This document shows, in pieces, positions 34,241-46,690 of a DNA stretch of 64,000 bases. The stretch's first letter is position 1, and every line of letters starts with the position of its first letter. The stretch lies in assembly GCF_001540865.1 (NCBI RefSeq), contig NC_033639.1, positions 9,164,432-9,228,431 of the forward strand, in the 5' to 3' direction. The notes beneath the pieces are model-generated. The model saw only the letters and a program-made list of their open reading frames with translations. It made no database searches and was not told the origin of the DNA. The translations under genes were made by a program, and so were the position numbers. Source of the DNA: Ananas comosus. Taxonomy: Eukaryota; Streptophyta; Magnoliopsida; Poales; Bromeliaceae.

Positions 34241-34562
34241 GGACTCATTAGAACTATATATATATATATATATATAGTTTAAGGGATATGATATTTTTTC
34301 CCCTTATTTTCTTACCATTAAAATTGTCCTAATATCAACTCCAAGGGACAAAAGACAAAAGAAAAAAGAAAAAAGAAAAAAAAAACTAACATAACGGCCG
34401 CGAAACTCTCTCTATACCACCACCCCGTTTATCACACACGTGCACCCCCTTTTCATCCTCTATCTCAGCCTCCTCCAAAGAGACAACGGGCGTGGTGTTA
34501 GTAAAATAGGGGGTGCAAATATCAAACCTCGCCCCCCAGGGAGGTTCCGGAGGTGGCGGTTG

Positions 34563-34570
34563 GTATAAAT
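34563..34570 (+). promoter_or_regulatory. TATA box of the AP180 gene
   Basis: TATAAATA lies about 175 bp upstream of the ATG and just before a (CT)-rich leader (34607-34652). A start of transcription near 34595 fits the usual 25-35 bp spacing. Confidence 0.6.
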
Positions 34571-34742
34571 ACTCACGGTTACTATTCTCGGACACACATC
34601 GTTCGATCCCTCTCTCTCTCTCCTCTCTCTCATCTCTCATCTCTCTCTTCTTTCTCCTCGATTCGCACTCGCAATTAGGGTTAGGGTTAGGGGTGGGGTC
34701 TCAGCAGGAGCAGGTGCTCCGAGGGACGGGGTGGGGGAGGAG

Positions 34743-37700
34743 ATGGGGACGCTCCAGACGTGGCGAAAGGCCTACGGAGCACTCAAGGACTCCACCAAGG
34801 TCGGCCTCGCCAAGGTCAACAGCGAATTCAAGGTTCGATCTCCTCGCATATGATCCCGATTTCAGCGAATCATGGCTTGAATTCGATTCAATTTGTGGCG
34901 ATTTTGATCCTACTTTTCCTGGGGATTGATTTGATGGTAGGAGCTGGACATCGCGATCGTGAAGGCCACAAACCACGTCGAATGCCCGCCCAAGGAGCGG
35001 CACGTCCGAAGTGAGTTGTAATTTTGGACCGAGATTTTTGTTCTTTTGGAATTGAGGATTCTGAGTTTTGAATCAGATGCTTTTCAAGCTGAAAATGTCT
35101 GATTTACGATTCCATCTGATTTTATTCTTTGCCTTTTTTCAAAAAAAATTTGCCACATGTTTTGATGTCCTTTTGGTTAATTTGCATCGGATTCAGGAAT
35201 TTTTGCAGCAACCTCCGTCGTCCGCCCGAGGGCTGATGTTGCTTATTGCATATACGCACTTGCGAGAAGGCTCTCCAAGACGCGTAATTGGACGGTATGA
35301 ATTTTTTTCTATAATTTCCTTAATTTTCCATTTAAATTTCTTTTGTATGTCGAACCTTTAGATCTGAGCTTACTGCTGTTCTTTATTACGTCATCTTTTT
35401 TTAATTGGTATTATCTATCTTTTGTGCCTCATTGTGACTAAACGAAATTATTAATGCAACAATTGTAATCAAGTAGTTTCCTTTGCCTCTTTGTTTAGTT
35501 CTATTATGCTCCAGATTTCTAGGTTGTCCTTGTGTTTCCAGTCGCAATATATTCCAAAATATGAGCTATTTTCGGAATGATTTCGATGCAATACACTAGC
35601 AATTTTGGTTTGATGATTTGGCGAAGAAGTTATAGATTGATAGTTGGAAATTTTTCGCTAATGAACAATGATGGTTTGGTCAAATATTACAGGTCGCGTT
35701 GAAAACATTGATAGTTATTCACCGACTACTGCGGGAGGGTGATCCAACATTCAAGGAGGAATTTTTGAGCTATTCTTACAGAGGAAATATTTTGCAGATA
35801 TCCAACTTTAAGGATGACTCAAGTCCTTTAGGTTGGTTTTTTGTAATATTGTCAGCAGCTAATTTTACTGTTTTATAGAATTTACTTCCATTTTGCACGG
35901 AGAATATGGTCGATTATATAATTCTCTACCATGCCCATTTTGTAGCTTGGGATTGCTCCGCATGGGTCCGAACGTATGCGCTCTTCCTCGAGGAAAGGCT
36001 CGAATGCTTTAGGACTTTAAAGTATGATATTGAAGCCGAGCGGTTAATAAGATCTCCACAGAGTTCTGGCAAGGTATTCTTAGCTGACTTTCTCTTAAGC
36101 CAGTGAAATCTGAATTTTTGTTTTTGCCCTTCGAAAACTTAGTTTCTTATAAACACACCTTTGTACTTTGAAAAATACCCCTCATCAAAATATTCAGATT
36201 GTACAAGGGTACAATTGTAAATTGAACTTCTTGTGGGGATCTGTGTTTGTGTATGCAAAAACCAATTTTTTTGTTTGTTATTTCCACTAAGAAAATCTCC
36301 TGCAAAATTCAGGGGCATAGTAGAACAAGAACTCTAGGTTGCGCAGATCTTTTAGATCAGTTGCCTGCATTGCAACAGCTGCTTTTTCGCCTAATTGGCT
36401 GCCAGGTTCTTTTTTTTTAACTTTGTTTTTAATTAAATGACTGTAGCATACTTTTGATTATTTATCGCTACCTTTCATCTTTTTTTTCTTAATTCACTTC
36501 ATTACTTGGTTATTTTGTTATTATAGCCTGAAGGTGGAGCTTGTGCAAACTATCTTATACAGTATGCATTAGCTCTGGTATTCTCCATTCATTAACCTTT
36601 TTTTGTTTTTTCAATCCGCATCCATCTATTCACTTTCTCTTGATAGAAACAAATTTTAGTCCCTTTTCAGGTGCTTTCACGAAACTAACGGCGATTTCCT
36701 GTGCTTTTATAGGTTTTGAAAGAGAGCTTCAAAATCTATTGTTCAATTAACGACGGGATTATTAATCTGGTGGATATGGTAATCATACTTATCCTTCAAT
36801 TTCTCTTAATGAAACAAATGAAGCACTTCAGTTTTATATTTCCATTAGTCACTTCTTTTATATTCAATTCAGTTTTTCGAGATGCCAAAATACGATGCCA
36901 TCAAAGCCCTCGAAATCTATAAACGAGCTGGCCAGCAGGTTTTCCCCGCTTCTTAAGAAGTTCCTTTCGTGCATTGTCGTAATATTGCTAAACTAAGTTC
37001 TCTAATCTTAAATTATCTTGTATACATAATTTTGCTGAGCCCTTTGGTTGCGCGATCCATTTCATTATTCTTCACAGGCTGAAAACCTTTCGGATTTTTA
37101 TGAATTCTGCAAACATCTTGACCTGGCTAGGAACTTTCAATTTCCTACTCTGAGACAGGTATCTTTTATCTCTACTAGGTTCAAACAGTATGCAATCTTA
37201 TTTAAACAAATAAGCCTATGTAAATCAATGTTTGAGATTGAACACAAGAATTAACATCAACCATAGATTGGTATCTTATTCCTGCTTAAGGAGACTTTAT
37301 TCTCACTTGAAAGGACACAGATGTAAACCTGATTTGGAGCATTATGTTCCCTGCTTAGTGTCATCATATGGATTTTCATTTTACAGCCACCACCTTCATT
37401 TCTTGCAACAATGGAAGAGTACATCAGAGAAGCACCTCGGATTGGCTCAGTTTCAAGTAAGGCATTGGTAAGCATGTTTCACTATCTAGTAATTCTGATG
37501 CACCTCATACGCATTTGAATATATTCTGATATAAACTGTAATAGATTTAAAAAAAACATTATACAACATCAAAAGGCTTTCATTCGAAGTACACTGAATA
37601 AGTTGGAAAGGTGAAATATACGGAAAATGGAAAAAAAGAGAGAAAACAATAAGAGTAAGAAAAACGGATTAGACATACCTACAGATTTTCTTTTCTCTAT

Positions 37701-39383
37701 CCAAGTTTCTAATTTCTTTTCTTCTTCCTTGCATTCTTGGCAAATTGTTAAGCACACCTTCCTACTTGATGACATTTGTGAAAAATGTGATCTCATTTTG
37801 CTTTCTTAATAGATATATGAATTTGGCATTCCTCATAGAAGGAGAAGTAAAATTAGTTACTTTACTTACATGTTTATTATGTAATTGGCTTTTCTCTTTG
37901 CTACCCTTCTGAGAGATCTTTCATAAAATGAATTTATTTTGATTTTTTACTGTTTGGGAATCAGGAATATCAAGAGAAAAATCTGCTAACCTACAATCAA
38001 GAGGAAGCTCCTCCTGAAAGCGAAAAGCCTGTCGAAGAACAGAAAGAAGAACAACCCGCAGAACCTGAAGAACAGCCAGAGCCTGAAGCTCAGGCTGCTG
38101 AACCTGAGCCTCAACCTATAACTACAGGAGATTTATTGGTGATTTTGCTTTACAATGTCCTATTGGCTCTCTCGGCAACTTATTTTCTAAATTAAGAAAT
38201 GTATCTATATTTTGGTGTCATCATGCAGGGTTTGGATGAAATAAGTCCTGTTGCTGCTGAACTTGAACAAAGCAACATGTTGGCTCTAGCCATTGTTGCA
38301 CCAGGTAGTTTTGGTGTCTTGCTTTGTTTACTCTTTTCAGGGAAAAAAGAAAAAGAAACTACTTTGCCTACCACTCTCCTTAAGTAACCTTGACTAGGAA
38401 ATTATATGATTTGATTCTACTTGTTCATATTGTGTGGTTAATTTCTGCAAATTTTGTCACTAATTGATACTTGTTTTTTGATCTATAGGTGAAGATACAA
38501 AGTCCTCGACGACTACTGACTTGCTTGGTGGTAATACTACTGGGTGGGAATTAGCACTAGTGACTACTCCAAGCAACAATACTAGCCATGTGGTTGAAAG
38601 CAAACTGGTTTGTGACATTCTATCCTTTATTATTTTATTTGTCCAATTGATAGTTTGAATTAATATTCTATTTTCTAGAGAGTTAAGGCACACAAATAGT
38701 TTCACTTAGAAAGAGCGAAAGTTGTTTCCGAAACGAAAGGTCAGGAGCATGTGCAGTGACAAAAAGCCCAATCGAAAGCTTCTGCTTTCTGCTGCAGCAT
38801 GGAGCTATCAAGAAGATCTCAACAAAAAAAGCTTCAGTGCTTCTTTGACCAGCTCTAACCATCAAATATCATTTCTGCAAAAGCTCAATGCGGGGCAAAC
38901 AAGACCAATTGTCCAATCCCTATAATGCAGACAAAGAAGTTTTCATATTTCTCACTCTAGGAATCTGAATCAACTCGGCAGGCTGGCGGGTTCGACAAGC
39001 TGCTTCTTGACAGCCTCTATGAAGATGAGGCAAGGAGGCAGCAAATTGTGGGAGGTACCTATGCAGGTAGTCTTGCAGCAAATACATACGAACCCAACCA
39101 CGATCCATTTGCCATGTCCAATACCTTCGCACCACCGTCCAGTGTTCAACTGGCATTAATGCAGCAACAACAGCAGCAGTATTATTATCAGCAGCAGCTA
39201 CTGCAGCAGCAACAACAACAACAGTATTATAACTCACAACAGCATATGATGATGATGGTTCCTCATACCTACCAACCACAACAATACTCTAATCCTCAGA
39301 CAGCTAATGCAAACCCCTTCGGTGATCCATTTGCTGCGTTGCCACCGAGTGGTCCTCAACAAGGCAATCCGCATTTAATTTGA
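34743..39383 (+). CDS. AP180/CALM clathrin assembly protein with ANTH domain
   Basis: Fifteen exons: 34743-34832, 34941-35010, 35197-35294, 35693-35831, 35946-36073, 36313-36405, 36527-36577, 36713-36778, 36873-36938, 37078-37158, 37387-37467, 37965-38138, 38229-38304, 38489-38607, 38961-39383. Total 1755 nt, 584 residues, all GT-AG. The ANTH domain spans about 25-290 and shows the PI(4,5)P2-binding pattern K-x9-K-x-R-H (K38 to H51, [14 protein letters not shown]). The disordered C-terminal half is rich in Glu/Pro and Gln (polyQ runs near 39164-39240). It carries clathrin/adaptor motifs: two DLL (GDLLGLDE, TDLLGG), two DPF (NHDPF, GDPF) and one NPF (ANPF). Such proteins recruit clathrin and sort SNAREs at the plasma membrane or endosomes. 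It most resembles the group containing Arabidopsis At5g35200. Confidence 0.94.
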
Positions 39384-40083
39384 AATAAACTTAAATTGTC
39401 GATAACTTGTAAGTTGTTCGCACTTCTTCGAGGAATTATTATCTATGATTCATATAGAATGGTGGTGAAGTTTAGATCAACGGGTTGTATAGTCGAGTAA
39501 TTTATACTGAAGTGAAGGAAGGGGGTTAATGATTCTTTCTTCTGGGAATTATTCTCTATTTGTTTCGGGCACATGCTTTGTATTGTTGATTCTTTGAAAA
39601 TAAATTGGTTAATTGTAATGCATAAAGATTTTGGACAGATTTTTTGCGCTTCTGGGTTTCGAATTTTCGACCTGACAAAAAGCAGGTGTAGCTTGAGTGA
39701 AGTTTGGAATTAGGGTTAGACGTTTAGATCGAAAGAAGCGTAAATTTTAAGATGGATGTAACACAAATGAACTTGATTGTATCAAATAACAGAGGTGTGA
39801 AACCTGTAGCAACTTATGTAAGTAGAGAGCCAAACTGAAACTATAACCTCGTGAAGAGTCAGAAAAGCATTTTTTGCAGCTCACTACACAGAATTTTTCT
39901 GCACATTTACCGGCTAAGATGCCCATATGAAATGCCGATCTTATTTCCGTTAAAATGATGGTCTAAAGATGGCGCAAAAGTAGAATCCGGTGGAGTTGAT
40001 TACCACCGTATTAATTATCATGCTATCGATGTGTATGAAATTTCTGTGCATAGGACCACAGGAAATTTACACCCTTCAATTGT
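39384..40083 (+). other. AP180 3' UTR and flank
   Basis: No coding sequence. The first few hundred bases are likely 3' UTR. Confidence 0.4.
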
Positions 40084-40299
40084 TTGGAGGACGTTCGTAG
40101 CCTATGGAGAAGGGCTTATAGCCTAGACGATGCTGGGAAGAGCACTAAAAGTTCAACCCTCGTGTCAGCCACTTGGTGGGTGGTCTGGACAGAAAGGAAC
40201 AACTATATCTTCCACGACAGCTATCCCCTTCCTTACCACTCGTTGGAGCGTGTCAAACACTTGATCACCGCGTGGAATGATCTATCCGCCGACCCTTGA
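40084..40299 (+). pseudogene. Fragment of a LINE-type retrotransposon, C-terminal end
   Basis: The 71-residue frame contains ATWWVVWTERNNYIFHD and a following Leu/Ile-rich stretch. This resembles the zinc-binding region after reverse transcriptase in plant L1-type LINEs (WxxWxxRNxxIF pattern). No reverse transcriptase or endonuclease sequence lies upstream, so it is a 5'-truncated insertion. A 41-base T run follows at 40354-40394 after a C/T-rich segment. Confidence 0.55.
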
Positions 40300-40350
40300 T
40301 CCTCTCTCCCCTATCACTTAGCTCTCCACTTACCTCCTCGCTACCCCTCT

Positions 40351-40353
<3 letters not shown>

Positions 40354-40394
<41 letters not shown>
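40354..40394. repeat. Poly-T tract of 41 bases
   Basis: An uninterrupted T run 55 bp after the LINE fragment stop. It could be the tail of the LINE-like insertion on this strand or the poly-A tail of another retroelement inserted in the opposite orientation. Confidence 0.7.
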
Positions 40395-42635
40395 CCTTTT
40401 CTTTATGAGCAATGCTCCTATACACCAAAAACATCTTAACCATTAAAATTTTTTAAATGGACGGCTAAGATGCACCCTTTAAAAGAGAATGACCGGTATT
40501 TGATACCATCGGTACCGGTCAACTCTTAACAGGGCAAATTTCTTTTTTTTTGCAACAAGGGCATTTTGGTAAATTTACATCTTATAACATGTAAAATATC
40601 TATTAACTCATATGGAAAGTTTTCACCCACCCACCATTATCTTTTCTCTTCTCGGAAGCTGTTTTTTCTTTTCTTTTCTTTTCTTTTTTTTCTTTTCCCA
40701 CCCACCATCTTCTTTCCTCTTCTCCGAAGCTGTTAAATTTGTTTCTAATTTAAAATTTTTTGCATCGAAAATTATATGTAAATATAAAATATTGCAACTG
40801 AAAAATTATATTATACAATTTCTTAGTAATTGAATATGAAATATTATCCCCAAGTGAATGTTTGAAAGTTAATTTTCAAACATAGAATAATTTAATTTAA
40901 ATAGTTAACAAATTTTATTTTTTTAACTATAATATAAACTAAATCTAAAATTCAATTTTAATTTTAATTAATATTTTTGAACTTTAATATTGTTTTTACT
41001 ATCGAATGAACAATTTTGAATTTAATTTTAAAAATAGAAGCCTTTAATTTAAATAAAAAATAAAAGTTATTACTATTCATTTAAACATAAATTTTTTCAT
41101 TCAGAAAATAAAATTAAAATTAAAATTGAATTTAATGTACACAATTATCTAATTTGGTAACTGACAAAATTAAACAAGGAAACATATATTCGTGTAGGGT
41201 TGATTAAATTTGGTAATTAGTTTTTATTTGTTTTCCCATATTATCCTTACTAATAGTAACCTGTTGAGTAGGTAACTACACGAATAGTAACCTGTTGAGC
41301 AGGTAACTATCTGGTGTATTGAAGTATTTCTCTTATTTTTTATCTTTTTTCGGAAGCCTCGACTGTTTTTTACTATGCAAGTCTAGTTCATTTTATCTAA
41401 TGAATAAAGCAGATAGCTCGCTATCTTTTTCTCAAAAAAAAATTTGTTTGGAGATTGCTTGCTAAACTTTTCCTCAACGACTAAAGAATTTGTGGCTGTT
41501 TTCCCTTTGAATACGTAGTTTTGTATTCAAGGAAGACACAACTGATAGTGACTAATGAAGCTTGGTTAGTTGATAAGAAAATCTTTCTTTAACATAAAAT
41601 TACAAAAAATAATTTTGATTAAATATTTATGTTTTGCATAAAAATATAAATATAATTTTAATATCACAACTTTGGGCTAATATTAAAGTAAATATTGAAG
41701 GATGGCCACAAAATTCCAAATTGAGATGTTTGATAGAAATCGATGAGTTTGGAAATTTGTTTTTGAGCGAGATAGGTAGCACGCTACCCGCTTCGTTTAT
41801 TTCATTTAGAAATAAGCTTAACTTGAAATATGAATTAACTAGGATTCGAACTTGAGACCTCAGGTACCTACCACCAAATTGTTTGCCATTTGCTCTAAAA
41901 ACAGTTGATAGTACGCAAATTTGTTAGAACTAGTATCTTCGGCCTTTGGATAAAATTATATTAGTTATTTATTTATTATATTTTAATTTACTAGTTTTCA
42001 AAGTATAATAATATCGTATGCCTAGAGAACTGTGTAGGAGATAAACATGCTATCGTTTCAGGGTTTCAATAATTTTTGTTTGGACTTTTTCTAGTATGAT
42101 TATAGCTCAGAAGTTTGATTTTTTTTTTCCTTTAAAGGTTTTGCTGTATATGCATTAATAGAACATCATATTTTATCTACGGACTAATTTTTCTTATTAT
42201 GAGAAAAATGATTTATAGGCCGAATATGTTATTACATTTTAAATATTTGATCATATTTCTTATTTATCAAGCATAAAAATTTTTTGAATAAATCAAAAAA
42301 TATATCAAATAAGATATTTATACATCTAAATAAAAACTTCGGTGAAGCAAACATAGAGAGTGGAAAAATTTTGTGAATCGTAAATTTTCTATCAAATAAA
42401 CAACATATAAGTAGAAAAACTTTACTTTCACAAATATATCACAACTATAAAAAACAAACAGTAAATAAAAAATAATTTCTATCTAAATTTTAATTTAATT
42501 AAAATTTTATTTTGAAATGAACTGCACGACCGGTAGAACAAAAGGAGGACTAAATTGCATTGCCAGTCCCTCAACTGTTTGTTAGTTTTATTTTAGTCCT
42601 TGGTAGGATTTGAAAGGTAAGTGCTCAAACCGTGG
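40395..42635. other. Intergenic AT-rich DNA
   Basis: Very AT-rich, no supported gene. Short direct repeats around AATAGTAACCTGTTGAG occur near 41254 and 41283. Confidence 0.45.
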
Positions 42636-42639
42636 AGAC

Positions 42640-43100
42640 CTGGCAAACGGGCGGGTTGGGTAACCCGCGAGCCGGTCGTTGTACCCGCGGATTACTTGGG
42701 CATGGGTAAAATTTACCCGCAAATTTTTTGATAGCCAACATCTTTACTCATACACGCCCACAGGTGGGCGGGTGGGTACGCGGGTTACCCGCAATTTTTT
42801 TCTTTTTTTCTCTTATATTTTTAAATGCAAATATATATATAAGCTTTAAAAATATAACATAATTCATTATTTAAAATATCATAATATACAATAAAAATAT
42901 TTAAAATCTTAAAACAAAAAAAATTCGCAATATAAAAGATGCGATAAGAAATTAGGATAAATAAATAAAAATATATATATTTTAATTAAAAAAGTATATT
43001 TTTTAATTAAAAAATAAATGTGCGGGTATCCGGGATACCCGCGGGTTATCCAAAATATCCATAGCTTAATGGGTACCCACCCGTTTTATCCGTAATTTTT
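42640..43100. mobile_element. Candidate hAT-like element rich in GGGTACCCG words
   Basis: The left end (CTGGCAAACGGGCGGGTTGG, with ACCCGCGAGCC and TACCCGCGGA words) and the right end (GGGTATCCGGGATACCCGC, GGGTACCCACCCG) are GC-rich and mutually complementary in parts. They flank an AT-only interior of about 230 bp. GGCAAACGGGCGGG-type ends are frequent in plant hAT elements. Exact ends and the target duplication were not resolved. Confidence 0.4.
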
Positions 43101-43185
43101 TGGGTTTAAAAAGTTGATACACATACCCATACAACCACCCTTCGCTTGCGTTATCCAACGCATTACCTCTCCATTACCGTTCCCA

Positions 43186-43189
<4 letters not shown>

Positions 43190-43222
<33 letters not shown>
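43190..43222 (+). repeat. (CT)n tract abutting a start codon
   Basis: The CT run ends at 43222 and the ATG of the next gene begins at 43223, so the tract is the immediate 5' leader. Confidence 0.85.
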
Positions 43223-43224
<2 letters not shown>

Positions 43225-44744
43225 GGCTCGCCTCCTCTCGCAAACCCTAGTCCGCGACCCCGTCCACGCCCTCGCCCGCCTCCCCTCCGCCGCCTCCGTC
43301 CTCGTCGGCGGCCGCCGCGGCCGCTCGAGCCGCCCCGAGAAGGTGGAGCTCGTCGAGGTGGAGATAGAGGCTGAGTCGCCGGAGACGGAGCTCCTCGGCG
43401 CGCGGCGCCTCGAGGAGGCGATCCACCGCGTCCTCGCGCGGCGATCCGCCCCCGAGTGGCTCCCCTTCGTCCCCGGCGCCTCTTACTGGGTCCCGCCACC
43501 GCGGCCGCTGGGGCGGGGGCGGCGGAGGCGGGGCCGGGCCCTCGGCCTCGTCGAGATCGTTGGCGCCCACGTTTTTAGCCCCATGACGGAGGAGGAGGAG
43601 CTCTCCTTCACCACCGCGCGGGGATGGCCCTCGTCCGAGTACTTCGTGGAAGGTGAGATCCGAGATCGCGGTTAGGGTTTGTGATTTCGCGTAGTTGTGG
43701 CTTTGATCTGTGGTAAATTGCTCGGAATTGATGGAATTTAGTTGATTCGTGATTTGCTTGGGCTAAAAAGCGACACCTTTAAGATCCCCGGTGGTTTTTG
43801 GTCAATGTTACCCTGATGATCTATAATTTGGGGATATTTGCAATTGTCATTTTCTTAATTAATTAAGCTTTGAACATAATGTTATTTACTCAGATTTCCT
43901 GATCTATCATAGGCCTATGGCTTTTTCTTAGATTCTTTTTTTTTTATCTGTAAAAAGGGAAATAAGTTACTAATCAAGCTCCTGTTTTTGAAATCCTGGA
44001 CTTTTGGTTTAGTCATATTGTAGAAAATTGAAATTTTAGTTGATTTTTTGGGCTTTTAAGTTAATCTTTTAAGCTTATTATTAAGATGTGAATGCAACTT
44101 TGTCAATTTGAAAGCAAATAAAATCTCCTCAGTCGCAGGCAAATTAGCTGATCAGTATATGTTGAAAATATTTGATATGTATGTTATTTGTGTGATTGAT
44201 TAGTGGTCATTCACATATGGATTCGCTGATGATTACTTGATCTAACGTGGTTTATTGCATATTGTATACGCACAGAATTCTTAGATTTTGTTCATCTGAG
44301 GTTAGATAGTTACTATTGTTTCAGTTGAAACTTGAAACCTCATTTATAAGAACTGCACCTACTGTGAAACTAGGGAGTCTGGCAATAATCTATGTTCGTA
44401 TTCATGTATACGTGTGCAATTTGTTGTATGTACATATGTATTCAAATTGTACGTATTTCAGTAAGATGACAATCCATGAGTAAATGTCAAATTGCTTTCG
44501 TTGGTTGTTATCTCGATATTAATCCTCTAAAACGTAGTGCTAAAACTTCAACAAATACATGATTCGTGTAGTAGGACAGATGTGTTCGAGCTTCATCTTA
44601 TAAGAGGATGGAGAATCTAGATTTGAGAAATACCCTTCCTCTCATTTGATTGGTAAACTTCATTGATTAACAGGTGTGTCTCCACATACAGTGAAGAGCA
44701 GGCCAGAAGTTGTCACAATTCTAAGCGATGATGAAGAAAGTTGA
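43223..44744 (+). CDS. Plant-specific protein of unknown function
   Basis: Two exons, 43223-43652 and 44674-44744 (GT-AG), 501 nt, 166 residues. The N-terminus (MARLLSQTLVRDPVHALARLPSAASVLVGGRRGR) is rich in Arg, Ala, Ser and Leu with few acids, which suggests an organelle targeting peptide (inferred). The middle holds a conserved-looking stretch EEAIHRVLARRSAPEWLPFVPGASYWVPPPR and then SFTTARGWPSSEYF. The last exon encodes VKSRPEVVTILSDDEES. I recall similar plant hypothetical proteins but no assigned function. Exon 1 is very GC-rich and exon 2 is not. A further non-coding exon may begin near 45231 (acceptor GCGCAG). Confidence 0.75.
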
Positions 44745-46184
44745 GTGCTTTTCCAGCGGAACAATGGAACATGGAGTGAGTTATTTCCGACCCCTTCTGT
44801 ATGACGAACTTTTATCTACTTGCTGCATTGTAATATCATATTTGACTTGGCCAGGGCCTTCTGCAAAAAAAAAGCTTCTTTCTTTTTCATTTGTATACTT
44901 GAAATACCTCACAAGCTCCGCATTGTAGCTACAAGCACGGAGCTTCAAATTGGAACTTTTGCTTTTAGAACCCGTAAGCTTATCTAACTCCTAACTTTGT
45001 GCTTGCCAAACGGGCGCTAGGCTTCTATTTCTCGGATAGAGAAGCTTCTCAAGAAGCTGAGTCAAACGAGCACTAAGAATGGACAAGATATTTAAAGATA
45101 GAATGATCAAGCATCCAAACAGCCTCCTTTTTTGCTTATCCATTTCCTTATAAAATTATTCCAGATTTAATCTATGCTTTGTGGACATCTTAAAATATGT
45201 GGAACTAAGCTGAAACTCTTCAATGCGCAGGCTCTTTCGCACGTGGATCGGAATGCTTACGTCGCTGTCCGGCTGGCGCAGTTTGTACATAAGAAGAAGG
45301 TTGATGTAGCTTAACTTTGCTATTAAGATCAAATGCTGCGATGTATCATCCGTTGTAATAACGATGAAAATTTATAAAATAACGAAGTTGTTATAATCGA
45401 TTCAGGAGGGACTTAACGGCGGTAATGTTTCAGTTACAAACATAATTTTACAGAAGGGGTTGCATTTTATCGGTTCGTTGAAACCTGTGATTATGCACAA
45501 AGTTTGTAATAGTTTGCGAACACAGCAGCTTTCGCCTACATACATGGCTTCTGCTTTTCGTGTTGCGAAAACAGCTTAAGCTGCTGCGGAATTTTTTTTT
45601 TTATTTTTTTTCCTGTGATGATGATGTGAATTGTTGGTCCATTATATTCAAAAGCAAATGAGTAAAGATTTATGAGAATGGGACTCTTGATTACAGGGCA
45701 TTCTGAGATGACTTCCCCAAATCTTTTATTGCTGATACTTTTTTTTTTTTTTAACCTTTTATTTTTTTGGTTTTTTTTAGATTGTATGATTTAGTTTAAG
45801 TAAATTAAAAATTTTATTATGTTTGTTAGGCAAATTTATTAAATTTAATAATTTAACCGCTTGATACCAAATAATACAAAATAATTAATAGTTAATTGTT
45901 AACAAAATGATCGAATTTAATAAAAAAATTTTGTTTTAATTAAAAAATTAAAGAATTAAAAAGTATACTTGTGGGAGTTTACATACGTTTATACGAAAAT
46001 ATAAATTAATGCTACAAAGATCTTATTTGGACTATTAAATATTTTGTTCGATAAAAATTTTTTAAATTGTTTAAAAAATTTATAGTATTTGATAAATGAA
46101 TATTATAATTAAAAGTTTAGAATGAAACATCATATTAGTAATCAGATTTTTAAGTTAATTATTTAAAAACTAAGGTAAATAATC
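44745..46184. other. 3' region of the unknown gene and intergenic DNA
   Basis: Likely 3' UTR with an intron up to about 45450, then AT-rich sequence. No other coding sequence is supported. Confidence 0.4.
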
Positions 46185-46185
46185 N

Positions 46186-46452
46186 ATTTTCTATCAAAAT
46201 TTCACGTGATTTGGATATTTCTACACCGTTAAACTTGCAAACGGCTCACTACGGCCATTGAAATTTGTTGATTTTGAGCTCATTCGATCACTAGGCAAAT
46301 GATATCGAAAAATAATAAAATTTATTTTCTAGGTACTCCAAATACTCTAGATCAAGTTTAACGGAGCCGATCGACGATTCGAAAGTCGCAACACCGAAAA
46401 CGAGTTGGAAGCACGGAAGGCTCCGTGCTTCCGATAGCATAGTAGCCTCACT
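46186..46452. mobile_element. Right half of a large MITE (MITE G), cut at an N
   Basis: The sequence from the base after N 46185 to GATAGCATAGTAGCC parallels the right half of the 540-bp element at 55.6-56.1 kb, through shared words ACACCGTTAAA, GATCACTAG, CAAATGATAT, GATCAAGT, AGCCGATCG and CTCCGTG. The left half is absent. A (TA)n run follows at 46455-46475. Confidence 0.7.
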
Positions 46453-46624
46453 CTATATATATATATATATATATAAAGCACTCTAAACGCTGTAAAATTT
46501 TTTCAATGTAGTTGGACTGTTGGACTCTAGTTCATTCCGACCCGATCCACTTCAAGCCCGATCCATTCCCACCTCTCTTCTTCCCCGATTCTCTCCACCA
46601 GGGACGAGGCCGAGCCAACACATT

Positions 46625-46626
<2 letters not shown>

Positions 46627-46659
<33 letters not shown>
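46627..46659 (+). repeat. (CT)n tract in the MED8 5' leader
   Basis: The CT run ends 31 bp before the MED8 start codon. Confidence 0.85.
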
Positions 46660-46662
<3 letters not shown>

Positions 46663-46690
46663 ACTACCTCTCAAACCGAGGGGTGGGGCG

